Shown here: one piece after another, positions 35,210 through 42,735 of the stretch
Numbering within the stretch: the first letter of the stretch is position 1
Layout of the letters: each line of letters begins with the position of its first letter
Assembly (NCBI GenBank): GCA_044358015.1
Contig: JBIKOO010000002.1
Coordinates: 1-64,000, forward strand
Length of the DNA: 64,000 bases
DNA from: Casp-actino8 sp044358015
GTDB taxonomy: Bacteria; Actinomycetota; Acidimicrobiia; Acidimicrobiales; Ilumatobacteraceae
Direction of reading: 5' to 3'
The notes under the pieces: generated by a model
Databases searched by the model: none
Told to the model about the DNA's origin: nothing
The model's input: only the letters and a program-made list of their open reading frames with translations
Program-made: the position numbers and the translations under genes

Positions 35210-36427
35210 GAGATGTCGAAGCGCCACAGCGCTATAGAGCGAGATACCCGTGCTCATGCACTCTTCGTCGTAGAACACGCGGTTTGAGTGATTAGGTGCG
35301 GCAGTTGCAAGATTCCGGTCGTGTGGAGTTGCACCTAAGAAAACCATTGCACCAGGTACATGGTTGAGTACATAGCCAAAATCTTCCGCACCCATGACTG
35401 GGTTAGGCAATTCAATAAAACGATCGTTGCCAATAATTTCTTTGGCGATGTTTCCAGCCGTTTGGGCGTAAGTCTGACTGTTAACAGTGACGTCATAGCC
35501 ATCTCGTAGTTCAACAGATACTTCAAGACCGTGAGCTGCTGCAATGCCTTCAGCCACGCGGCGTACTCCATCATGAATCATTCGTCGCGTCGTTTCACTG
35601 ATCGCCCGAATGGTTCCATTAATCTCTGCAAACTCTGGAATAACGTTGCTCGCTGTTCCAGCATGTACTTGTGTCACCGTCAAGACACCTGGGTTAAAAA
35701 CATTGATCCTCCGTGTAATCAATGACTGCAATGCACCAACAATTTCACAGGCCGCGGGAATTGGATCAAGTGTGCGGAATGGTTCGCTTCCGTGTCCACC
35801 ACGACCAATGACACGAATCGCCAACGTGTCACTCGAGGCCATAATTGGTCCGCCCCTTGTACTGACAAATCCGGTGGGCAGAGATGAAGTGGTATGAATC
35901 GCAAACGCACCAGTGACTTCAGATACCGATCCGTCTGAAAGCGGGCCAACATCAAGTAGACCTTCCTCAAGCATGAAGCGCGCACCAGCATGACCTTCTT
36001 CGCCGGGCTGAAACATAAACACGACACGGCCTTGTAGTTGATCACGATGTGATGAAAGCAAACGAGCAGCGCCGACCAACATTGCGGTGTGCGTGTCGTG
36101 TCCACATGCATGCATCACATTTTCAACTCGTGAACTGAAATCTACGCCGGTGTCTTCAGGCATCGGCAATGCATCCATGTCACCGCGCAACAGCACAGTT
36201 GGGCCGGGGCGGGTACCTTCAAGTGAAGCGACAATTCCCGAAGTTGTTTCATGGAGTTTGATTCCGAGTGGCAGACCTTCAAGCGCCGCTAAAACTTCCT
36301 CACGAGTTTTCGGTAGGTGATTGCCGAGTTCGGGCCACTCGTGTAATCGTCGGCGCAGGGCGATGGTGTCATCAAGGAGATCAAGTGACTCTTCGGTCAA
36401 GGTGGAGATATCGGTGGGATCAGCCAT
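35198..36427 (-). CDS. M20D family metal-dependent amidohydrolase (N-acyl-amino acid/IAA-amino acid hydrolase type)
   Basis: 409-residue peptidase M20D family enzyme that hydrolyses N-acyl amino acids or small amides. Metal and catalytic motifs: CGHDTHTAM near residue 100 and GEEGHAGA near 135; a late GAEDFGYV supplies the final metal ligand region. Lid-domain sequence GRGGHGSEP also fits. ATG 36427 chosen because the extra eleven residues from 36460 are not family-like, although neither start has a clear ribosome site. Divergent from the NUDIX gene by 47 bases. No signal peptide, so cytoplasmic. Confidence 0.9.
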   Translation of the reverse strand: MADPTDISTLTEESLDLLDDTIALRRRLHEWPELGNHLPKTREEVLAALEGLPLGIKLHETTSGIVASLEGTRPGPTVLLRGDMDALPMPEDTGVDFSSRVENVMHACGHDTHTAMLVGAARLLSSHRDQLQGRVVFMFQPGEEGHAGARFMLEEGLLDVGPLSDGSVSEVTGAFAIHTTSSLPTGFVSTRGGPIMASSDTLAIRVIGRGGHGSEPFRTLDPIPAACEIVGALQSLITRRINVFNPGVLTVTQVHAGTASNVIPEFAEINGTIRAISETTRRMIHDGVRRVAEGIAAAHGLEVSVELRDGYDVTVNSQTYAQTAGNIAKEIIGNDRFIELPNPVMGAEDFGYVLNHVPGAMVFLGATPHDRNLATAAPNHSNRVFYDEECMSTGISLYSAVALRHLSGV

Positions 36428-36474
36428 ATGCGTATCGTAGACCCAGGTACAACCCAGCATTTGTGTGGTAGGTA

Positions 36475-36993
36475 ATGGGTGTGGAATTAAACGCCGGAGA
36501 TGAACTCGTTGATGTGGTTGACGAGTTTGACGAAGTGATTGACGTTGTTCCTAGGCGAGTCATGCGTTCCGATCGTTTGCGCCACCGAGCTGTTTTCATC
36601 GCGATCCTCGATGGAGCTGGCCGTTTGCTCGTTCACCGTCGCTCACCACTCAAAGATATTTGGCCGAGTTGGTGTGACATCGCGGTGGGCGGGGTTGTTG
36701 GGGTAGGCGAGCCTTATCTTGAGGCAGCGCATCGTGAACTTGCCGAAGAAGTGGGAGTAAGCACAGCCACACTTGACGCAGTTGATCGTGGTGAACCGCG
36801 ACAGTACGACGATGACCAAGTGAGCCTGATGGCGCGTTGCTATGTGGTGACGTCTCAAGGACCATTCACATTTGATGATGGTGAAGTGGTTGAGGCTTGG
36901 TGGGTGCATCGTGACGGTCTTGATGACTTGTTGCTCCGCGAAAAGTTTCTTCCTGACAGTTTGGCTTTACTTCTCCCCTTGATTGATTTTTGA
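36475..36993 (+). CDS. NUDIX hydrolase
   Basis: 172-residue NUDIX protein with a perfect Nudix box G-x5-E-x7-R-E-L-x-E-E-x-G-V (GVVGVGEPYLEAAHRELAEE region, residues about 78-100), which binds the catalytic magnesium. The N-terminal DELVDVVDEFDEVIDVVPR followed by HRAVFIAILDGAGRLLVHRRS resembles the IPP-isomerase-like YfcD group, members of which hydrolyse nucleoside diphosphate-linked substrates or act on unknown ones. Start ATG 36475; an in-frame GTG two codons on is equally possible. Monocistronic as far as can be seen. Confidence 0.9.
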   Translation: MGVELNAGDELVDVVDEFDEVIDVVPRRVMRSDRLRHRAVFIAILDGAGRLLVHRRSPLKDIWPSWCDIAVGGVVGVGEPYLEAAHRELAEEVGVSTATLDAVDRGEPRQYDDDQVSLMARCYVVTSQGPFTFDDGEVVEAWWVHRDGLDDLLLREKFLPDSLALLLPLIDF

Positions 36994-37014
36994 TCACCGC
37001 CGTCGAAGAGGTTG

Positions 37015-37048
37015 TGCCCACGATGTGTGACCGTGGAAGTCACGGGCA
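37015..37048 (+). repeat. Interrupted hairpin upstream of the WXG100 gene
   Basis: An inner GTGAC-N7-GTCAC stem (37027-37043) is extended by an outer TGCCC/GGGCA pair across a seven-base bulge. It ends 18 bases before the WXG100 start codon and may sit in its leader RNA. Confidence 0.35.
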
Positions 37049-37066
37049 AATAGGAAGGGATGTCAA

Positions 37067-37354
37067 ATGTCGCAGTTCAGCACCGGAGGCATGATCGGAG
37101 CCGACCCCGATCAACTCATTTCACTCGGTCACACCTTGAGTCGTCAGCGAGCCGACATCGAGGGTTTGGTTGCAGTCGTCAATTCGGCTCTGGCTTCAAC
37201 GAATTGGAGTGGACCGGCCCGTCAAGCATTTGAACAAGATTGGCAGGCCTCGTTTCGAACCGCCCTTAGTCGCTTGGGGGAAGCCTTTGACCTAGCCGGG
37301 CGAGACTGTTTAATGCGAGCTAACGAACTTCGTCGGGTGATGGGCATGCCCTGA
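37067..37354 (+). CDS. WXG100 family small protein
   Basis: 95 residues forming two helices joined by a W-x-G turn (NWSGPAR, residues 47-49 W-S-G), the ESAT-6/CFP-10 hairpin. Helix 1 spans about residues 14-43, helix 2 50-90. Such proteins are normally secreted in pairs by a type VII (ESX) system, with a C-terminal Y-x-x-x-D/E signal; that signal is not visible here, and no EccC ATPase or partner gene is near. AGGAAGGG lies nine bases before ATG 37067. It may therefore be intracellular, or exported by machinery elsewhere. Confidence 0.85.
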   Translation: MSQFSTGGMIGADPDQLISLGHTLSRQRADIEGLVAVVNSALASTNWSGPARQAFEQDWQASFRTALSRLGEAFDLAGRDCLMRANELRRVMGMP

Positions 37355-37388
37355 GACATTACGGTGCTCGACCGATTACGATATTGGC

Positions 37389-37625
37389 GTGCTGCACGTT
37401 GAGTTCACCATTGAGCCGTTTGTTGAAGGTCAGCCTGGACCACACGTACTCGCCGCAGTTGCTGCGGTCAAAGCTCACGGAATCAATGTTGAGTTTGGCC
37501 CGTTTGCGACCGAGTTTGATGCTGATGAATTGATAGCGGCAATTGCTATCAGCGATTTAGTTCGTGATGCTTATGCGCATGGCGCGACCCATGTGACAGT
37601 GCATATGGAAAAGGTCCAGCCATGA
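37389..37625 (+). CDS. Thiamine-binding-like (YqgV/MTH1187, DUF77) family protein
   Basis: 78 residues with the ferredoxin-like beta-alpha-beta-beta-alpha-beta pattern of the MTH1187/YqgV family: VEFTIEPFVEG strand, helix with AAVKAHG, then FGPFATEFDADELIAAI and GATHVTVHMEKV. Members bind thiamine or its pyrimidine and are often with thiamine genes. Start GTG 37389. Its stop overlaps the next gene's ATG by four bases, so the two are coupled. No thiamine transporter or TPP riboswitch is near, so its ligand here is open. Confidence 0.72.
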   Translation: MLHVEFTIEPFVEGQPGPHVLAAVAAVKAHGINVEFGPFATEFDADELIAAIAISDLVRDAYAHGATHVTVHMEKVQP

Positions 37626-38011
37626 CTTCTTCCGAGATCAGCCAAACTCCACTTGATATCAATCATCCAGTACTTGCGACGTTGCAACCACTTGTCGATG
37701 CGCTCGGATGTTCAGTGATTGATGCAACTCAAATTGAGGCTGCCGATATTCCACTCGTGTACCAAGGCGAATTAATCGCGGCCGTTCGTCTTCCCGATCT
37801 TCATGGTGCGCTAGCGCGTTTGATTGATTCAGTGGAGCGCGAAATGGGTCAGCAACTACCTGACATGAATCGTGAACAAAAACAACTAGCGATTCGACTA
37901 CTCGATGAACGAGGAGCGTTTACCTTGCGTCGTGCCGTTGAAGATGTCGCTGATGCAATGGGCGTTTCACGAATTACCGTTTACAACTACCTCAATGCAA
38001 TTCATCGTTGA
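37622..38011 (+). CDS. YheO/DauR-type helix-turn-helix protein
   Basis: 129 residues. The C-terminal 55 residues (LLDERGAFTLRRAVEDVADAMGVSRITVYNYL) match the DauR/YheO helix-turn-helix that follows a PAS-like sensor in E. coli YheO relatives. The first 60 residues (PLVYQGELIAAVRLPDLHGALARL) look like a shortened PAS-like or ligand-binding segment. ATG 37622 overlaps the thiamine-binding-like gene by four bases, which suggests the pair forms a sensing unit. The regulated genes are unknown. Two bases separate its stop from the convergent deacetylase. Confidence 0.78.
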   Translation: MTSSEISQTPLDINHPVLATLQPLVDALGCSVIDATQIEAADIPLVYQGELIAAVRLPDLHGALARLIDSVEREMGQQLPDMNREQKQLAIRLLDERGAFTLRRAVEDVADAMGVSRITVYNYLNAIHR

Positions 38012-38012
38012 G

Positions 38013-38870
38013 TTACGAATTCGGTAAGTAGTCCTCAAGGCGACCGACCGTAAATCCCTGTTGATCAAGCGCAGCCTTAAAGGCGATGAGGTTGTCAAGT
38101 AGGTCGGTACGGAAATGAGTCAAGAAGATATCTCCGGACTGCAGTCCAGGTCTCTGCAAAATATCGACATTGCCTTCCCACAACTCCGAGTTCCAGTTGA
38201 CGACTGCATTGATTCCACAACTCGCTGATGCGCGACGAGTATTTTCATCAGAAGAACCATATGGTGGTCGCATTAAGTGACCCGCAAAACCCAATTCCTC
38301 GGCGATTACATTCTTCATATTGCATATTTCTGAAGTCTGTCGTTCAAGACTCAAGCCCTTCAGTGCAGGGTGGCTCATTGTGTGTGAACTAATCGTTCCG
38401 CCAACACTCAAAATTTGCGCAAAGTATGCGGGGTCTTTTCGAAACTCCCCAGAGACTAAAAACAATGTTGCGGGCATTTTGTTGTCAACCAAAAACTGCA
38501 TAGCGGCAGGATCTTTAACGATGCCGTCGTCAATAGTTAGAAAAACAACGCGATCGGTGGTGTCAACTTTCGTGATCTTTGTGGCCAATCCGTTGACAGG
38601 GAGAATAGGAGCAATTGAATATGTTGGGAACCCTGGTGGAAGGGTTGTTGTCGTTGTAGAAGTAGTCGTTGTTGTTGTAGTGGTTGTCGTTTTCGGAGCG
38701 ATTGTGCTTGACGGTGGAATTGTCGATGTGATTGTTTCTTCGGCAGCGTTAGAAGCACTTGAACACGCCATCATGAGCATGCTGATTCCAGCGATCATGA
38801 GCAGTGACACAGAGGACCGGCCAACTTTTTGTATTTTTTGACCGAAATTGGTGTATTTCACGTCAAGCAC
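38013..38870 (-). CDS. Polysaccharide deacetylase (NodB homology) lipoprotein
   Basis: 285 residues: hydrophobic N-terminus and lipobox LMMAC about residue 36, a threonine-tract linker near residues 60-78 (about 17 Thr), then a NodB domain with TIDDG, SHTMSHP (metal His pair), RPPYGS and LTHFR. It would remove acetyl groups from chitin-like or peptidoglycan sugars outside the cell; all expected motifs are there. GTG 38870 is chosen because an earlier ATG would run into the divergent HAD gene; GTG 38861 is possible. The two divergent starts are only 13 bases apart. Confidence 0.9.
   Translation of the reverse strand: MLDVKYTNFGQKIQKVGRSSVSLLMIAGISMLMMACSSASNAAEETITSTIPPSSTIAPKTTTTTTTTTTSTTTTTLPPGFPTYSIAPILPVNGLATKITKVDTTDRVVFLTIDDGIVKDPAAMQFLVDNKMPATLFLVSGEFRKDPAYFAQILSVGGTISSHTMSHPALKGLSLERQTSEICNMKNVIAEELGFAGHLMRPPYGSSDENTRRASASCGINAVVNWNSELWEGNVDILQRPGLQSGDIFLTHFRTDLLDNLIAFKAALDQQGFTVGRLEDYLPNS
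38643..38692 (+). repeat. Trinucleotide-like GTT/GTC repeat coding for a poly-Thr linker
   Basis: Imperfect run of GTT, GTC, GTA and GTG triplets that on the minus strand codes for the threonine-rich linker of the deacetylase lipoprotein. Such runs can change length by slippage without shifting frame. Confidence 0.7.
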
Positions 38871-38883
38871 TCTAGAAGAATAA

Positions 38884-39609
38884 ATGTCTATGGCTACTTT
38901 TGACTGTTTAGCATTTGACGCCGATGACACCTTGTGGCACAGCGAAGACGGTTTTCACGCGGCTGAGGTCGCATTTTGTGAGCTGCTCGCTCCCCATGTT
39001 CCGGCTGGGATTGATATCAAAAATGCTTTGACCGCAACTCAGCGTGCCAACTTGTCAACCTACGGCTATGGCGCCAAGGCATTTGGTCTGTCAATGATGG
39101 AGGCAGCAATCACGATTAGCCAAGGCGAAGTTCCGAGCGAGGTTCTCAGTCATTTGTTGCAAGTAGTTCGGGATCTGTTGCTGGCACCAGTCCGCTTACT
39201 TGATGGGGTTCCCGAAGTTTTGCAAGAACTCGCTGAACACCATCGTCTCATCTTGATTACGAAGGGTGATCTTGTACACCAGACCCGGAAGGTCACAACA
39301 AGTGGACTGGATCATCTGTTTGAGCATGTTGAGATCGTTCTCGAAAAAGATGTGTCAACATACGAAAAGGTATTTCATGGAATCAAGGTTCAGCCTGATC
39401 GAGTCTGCATGGTTGGCAATTCGGTGAAGAGTGACATTTTGCCGATTCTTGAATTAGGTGGACATGCGGTCCACATTCCGTATCAGTTCTTGTGGGAACT
39501 AGAAAAGGCCGAACACCCACCAATCAGTCGGCGGTTTGGCGAACTAAAAAGTATCAATGAACTACCTGCGTGGATACACGGAATAGTGTCGCAAACAGGG
39601 AAAGCATAG
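38884..39609 (+). CDS. HAD-superfamily phosphatase
   Basis: 241-residue haloacid dehalogenase-like hydrolase with a small helical cap. Motif I DADDT (nucleophile Asp) near residue 12, motif II ITKGD near 125, motif III Lys about 155 and motif IV GNSVKSDI near 180. It dephosphorylates a small phosphorylated metabolite; sequence does not tell which. Start ATG 38884 or the ATG two codons later; AGAAG upstream is a weak ribosome site. Its promoter must overlap the neighbouring deacetylase gene because only 13 bases separate the two starts. Confidence 0.9.
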   Translation: MSMATFDCLAFDADDTLWHSEDGFHAAEVAFCELLAPHVPAGIDIKNALTATQRANLSTYGYGAKAFGLSMMEAAITISQGEVPSEVLSHLLQVVRDLLLAPVRLLDGVPEVLQELAEHHRLILITKGDLVHQTRKVTTSGLDHLFEHVEIVLEKDVSTYEKVFHGIKVQPDRVCMVGNSVKSDILPILELGGHAVHIPYQFLWELEKAEHPPISRRFGELKSINELPAWIHGIVSQTGKA

Positions 39610-39633
39610 AAACGACGGCACACTGAGGAGGTC

Positions 39634-40530
39634 ATGTTGTTTCAATTCATCTCAACTCTTAACCCAACTCCCGATCAACCAACGACGGCTCAGGAAGTGA
39701 TTTCCCAACCTTTGCTCGTGGTGCTTGTTGTTATTGGTGCCTTTATTGTGACGCGCTTATCGCATGTGATTATTCGCCGAGTTGTGCGTTACATCGCTCA
39801 GCGAAGTATCGCCCGTCCCTCACAGTGGTGGCGTACACGTGCCCGTTACGAAGAACTAGAGCAAGGTGAGGTTGGCGAGAATCGCCGACGACAACGGGTG
39901 GATGCGGTGTCACGGATGTTGCATCACCTACTGGCTGTCGTGATTTGGGTTGGTGTTCTCATAGCGATCTTTCATATTTTGGAACTCAATGGTCCTCTTG
40001 TTCTGTCGAGTGCCGGCTTCCTTGGGGCAGGTATCGCGTACGGAGCATCGCAGAAAGTTAATGACTATCTCACTGGACTGTCGGTTCTGTTAGAGGATCG
40101 ATATGGGGTTGGTGATGAGGTTGAAATCAGCGGAGCCTTCCCGAATGGCGTACGAGGAATCGTTGAACATATTGGGCTTGTCTCGACTCGAGTTCGTGAT
40201 GGTTACAGCACTGTTCACCTTCCGCACGTCGCCTTAATTTCGGTTCGCAATATCAGCCAAGAACCAGTGGCCACGAAGATTGCTATTCAGTTACCGATTG
40301 ATGCCGAACGTGGCGAAGCAGCGCTGAAGGCTGCCGAGACCATTCGTGAACTTGCTGGTTCTGAACACCTCACCGAGGTCCTGCTGGTTGACGACATCAC
40401 AACCGCCACGCCGATCGCCGGCGTTGATCAGATTGAACTCAATATTCGGACCTCCCGGCCCCTCACTGCAGGCGAGCGGGAGACTTTGGTGCGGCGTACC
40501 GAAGAAAGACTTTCCGCGCAGGACTCTTAA
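39634..40530 (+). CDS. MscS-family mechanosensitive ion channel
   Basis: 298-residue small-conductance mechanosensitive channel. Helices about residues 22-45, 95-118 and the pore helix with SAGFLGAGIAYGASQKVNDY (residues 125-144), then the beta domain LEDRYGVGDEVEI and a C-terminal alpha/beta vestibule. It opens on membrane tension and releases solutes in osmotic downshock. GAGGAGG lies before ATG 39634. Gap of 24 bases after the HAD gene suggests a shared transcript. Confidence 0.9.
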   Translation: MLFQFISTLNPTPDQPTTAQEVISQPLLVVLVVIGAFIVTRLSHVIIRRVVRYIAQRSIARPSQWWRTRARYEELEQGEVGENRRRQRVDAVSRMLHHLLAVVIWVGVLIAIFHILELNGPLVLSSAGFLGAGIAYGASQKVNDYLTGLSVLLEDRYGVGDEVEISGAFPNGVRGIVEHIGLVSTRVRDGYSTVHLPHVALISVRNISQEPVATKIAIQLPIDAERGEAALKAAETIRELAGSEHLTEVLLVDDITTATPIAGVDQIELNIRTSRPLTAGERETLVRRTEERLSAQDS

Positions 40531-40560
40531 CAAACGGGCCCGATCGGAGTAGTGTTCTTT

Positions 40561-40579
40561 TTGTCCAAATAATGGACAA
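40561..40579. promoter_or_regulatory. Operator-like perfect palindrome before the fucosidase gene
   Basis: TTGTCCA-AATAA-TGGACAA, two perfect 7-base arms with a 5-base centre, ending 17 bases before the ATG at 40597 and just before the GGGGG ribosome site. The size and position fit a repressor site for a sugar-responsive regulator; no regulator gene is adjacent. Confidence 0.6.
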
Positions 40580-40596
40580 TAGATATTGGGGGCAAT

Positions 40597-41937
40597 ATGA
40601 CGAAGTATGAACCAACCTTCGCGTCGCTATCGCAACACGAAGTTCCAGAGTGGTTTCAAGATGCCAAGTTCGGAATTTTCTCGCACTGGACGGTGGGATC
40701 GGTTCCAGCATTTGCGCCACTTGGCAAGGATCCATTCACCCTTGCTCGAGAAGAAGGCGAAGAGATGGCATTCAGCCACACGCCGTATGCCGAGTGGTAT
40801 CAGAACTCCATCAATATTCCTGGTTCACCTGCAGCACTCCATCACGAAAAAGTGTGGGGCAATTGCGACTATTCAACTTTCGTCAACATCTTTCTTGAGG
40901 CAGCCAAGGGCTGGGACTCGAAGCGTTGGGAACAATTACTCGCAGCATCCGGCGCAAAGTATTGCGTGATGGTCACAAAGCACCACGATGGCGTTTTGAT
41001 GTGGCCATCAGAAACACCCAACCCGACTCATGGTGAGAAGTGGTCATCGCAACGCGATCTTGTTCAAGAGTGTGCCGATGCTGCTCGCAACGCTGGACTT
41101 CGTTTCGGTGTGTATTACTCCGGTGGAATTGACTGGACCTTCCAAGGTCTTGGCATCAAGAGCTGGGCGACTTTGTACGGAGCAATTCCGCAAGACGATA
41201 CGTATCACGCGTACGCCGAAGCCCACTGGCATGAATTGATTCGTAAGTACAACCCTGATGTTTTGTGGAACGACATTGGTTATCCACGATTCGGCGAAGG
41301 TGCTGCGCAGTTAATGGCTGATTTTTACAACGGCAATCCCGAGGGAGTCGTTAACGATCGTTTTGACTTCATTGGTGTGATGCAGGGAACAAGTCATGCT
41401 GACTTTGGAACTCCTGAGTACACAACTGAAGCCGCTGGACCAAAAAAGATGTACGAAGTCACGCGCGGAATCGGAACCAGTTTTGGTTACACGCAAGATG
41501 AAGATGACTCAACATATTTGTCGATTCCTGCACTCATCACGATGTTCGTCAACATTGTGGCTGACGGCGGAAACTTATTGTTGAACTACGGCGCAATGCC
41601 AGGTGGCGAGATCCCTTGGGCTCAGCAATTGCGATTGCTGGCGATGGGTCAGTGGTTATCAGTCAACGGTGATGCAATCTACGGCAGTCGACCCCATGAG
41701 GTTTCAACGTTGTCAACCGATGAAGGACTCGTGGTGCGTTTGACCAAGGGTGCAGACGGCGCGACTTATGCCATGGTCATTGGTCGTCCGTCAACTGCGA
41801 AGATCACGATCGACGGATTACCAAAGGGCGATGTGAAATTGCTTGGACACCATGCGCCACTGAAGCGCGAAGGTACCTCGGTAACTTTGCCTAATCGTCC
41901 TGATGACACGCCCGTTTACACGTTGCGCATTCAGTAA
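40597..41937 (+). CDS. GH29 family alpha-L-fucosidase
   Basis: 446-residue glycoside hydrolase family 29 retaining fucosidase. Seen: WFQDAKFGIFSHWTVGSVPAF at the start (His-Trp substrate pocket), YCVMVTKHHDGVLMWPS (HHD region), RFGVYYSGGIDW and LWNDIGYP with the likely nucleophile Asp226; most relatives have WFDG in this place, here WNDI. The C-terminal 80 residues form a beta-sandwich. No signal peptide, so substrate must enter the cell. GGGGG precedes ATG 40597, and the palindrome at 40561 suggests regulated expression. It faces a glycosidase-sulfatase gene run on the other strand. Confidence 0.9.
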   Translation: MTKYEPTFASLSQHEVPEWFQDAKFGIFSHWTVGSVPAFAPLGKDPFTLAREEGEEMAFSHTPYAEWYQNSINIPGSPAALHHEKVWGNCDYSTFVNIFLEAAKGWDSKRWEQLLAASGAKYCVMVTKHHDGVLMWPSETPNPTHGEKWSSQRDLVQECADAARNAGLRFGVYYSGGIDWTFQGLGIKSWATLYGAIPQDDTYHAYAEAHWHELIRKYNPDVLWNDIGYPRFGEGAAQLMADFYNGNPEGVVNDRFDFIGVMQGTSHADFGTPEYTTEAAGPKKMYEVTRGIGTSFGYTQDEDDSTYLSIPALITMFVNIVADGGNLLLNYGAMPGGEIPWAQQLRLLAMGQWLSVNGDAIYGSRPHEVSTLSTDEGLVVRLTKGADGATYAMVIGRPSTAKITIDGLPKGDVKLLGHHAPLKREGTSVTLPNRPDDTPVYTLRIQ

Positions 41938-41941
41938 ATAA

Positions 41942-42730
41942 CTAGCGACCCGACTTCACATCAAGCCAGTCGCCAGTTCGTAGTTCAATGAACTGGGTGT
42001 TGGTGCCAACGAGTTGATTGTGCGCGTGCGCGTTGCTGCCGTTCACGTAATACAAAGCCTTTTGCCAAAGCTTCATATCACGTTGTGGTTGAGTTGCCGT
42101 TGCTACTAAAGCCCGAGCGTTTGCAAGCTTTGCAGCTTGCGCAGACTTCTTTGGTCCGGCGGTTACTGGCAGAACTACCGCGACAACTGATTGCGTTGGT
42201 AACACTGCGACATCAACTTTGCCTAAATTTTCAGCGGTTGCTTTCGTGGGTTGGTGGGGCTCAATCCATACGCGTCCCGCTGAGTTTTGTTCGTCGTCAA
42301 ATGCTTCAAAGAGATAGCCGACGGCGATGAGCCCGAGCGGTAGACCAGTCTGAGTAACGGTGACGCGTATTTCACCACCTTCAGTACAGGCCACAGCAAA
42401 GGATTCGCCAACTTCATGGGCATGAGTTGAGGTACATCCAGCCGCACGCGCCGCCTTAGCCGCCTTGAGATTGCCGTGTACCGGAATATCACTCATCAAT
42501 TTGAGGGTCTCAGCACGTAAGTGATCATTGACTGAGGTGCACAAAACAATTGCGCCTATTGATCCACTCTCGAGTTGTAAGTCACGCAGCGACGTAAACC
42601 CAGCTGGGTGTTGGCGATCAAATGCTCCACGAATTGGCTCAGGGGTCAACCATGGGTCAACGAGGATGGAGGTACCTGCAAAAGAGATTTGCCAACTCTG
42701 GTAGTCATCAAGTCTGCGAAGCAACATCAT
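41942..42730 (-). CDS. MBL-like protein lacking the metal-binding HxHxDH motif
   Basis: 262 residues resembling metallo-beta-lactamase-fold hydrolases (UlaG-like): WQISFAGTSILVDPWL at the start and a later VLPTQ...LWQKALYYVNGSN. The metal motif, however, reads CTSVNDHL where H-x-H-x-D-H is expected, so the first two histidines are gone and only D-H remains. The rest of the fold seems preserved. Probably not a normal zinc hydrolase; it may be a pseudo-enzyme or bind another cofactor. It follows GH3 by five bases and its end is four bases from the fucosidase stop. Confidence 0.65.
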   Translation of the reverse strand: MMLLRRLDDYQSWQISFAGTSILVDPWLTPEPIRGAFDRQHPAGFTSLRDLQLESGSIGAIVLCTSVNDHLRAETLKLMSDIPVHGNLKAAKAARAAGCTSTHAHEVGESFAVACTEGGEIRVTVTQTGLPLGLIAVGYLFEAFDDEQNSAGRVWIEPHQPTKATAENLGKVDVAVLPTQSVVAVVLPVTAGPKKSAQAAKLANARALVATATQPQRDMKLWQKALYYVNGSNAHAHNQLVGTNTQFIELRTGDWLDVKSGR

Positions 42731-42735
42731 TGTTG

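Noticed and set aside
38643..38692. Regular GTT-type repeats considered as a CRISPR or regulatory array
   Set aside because: They have no spacers and code for the poly-threonine linker of the deacetylase lipoprotein.
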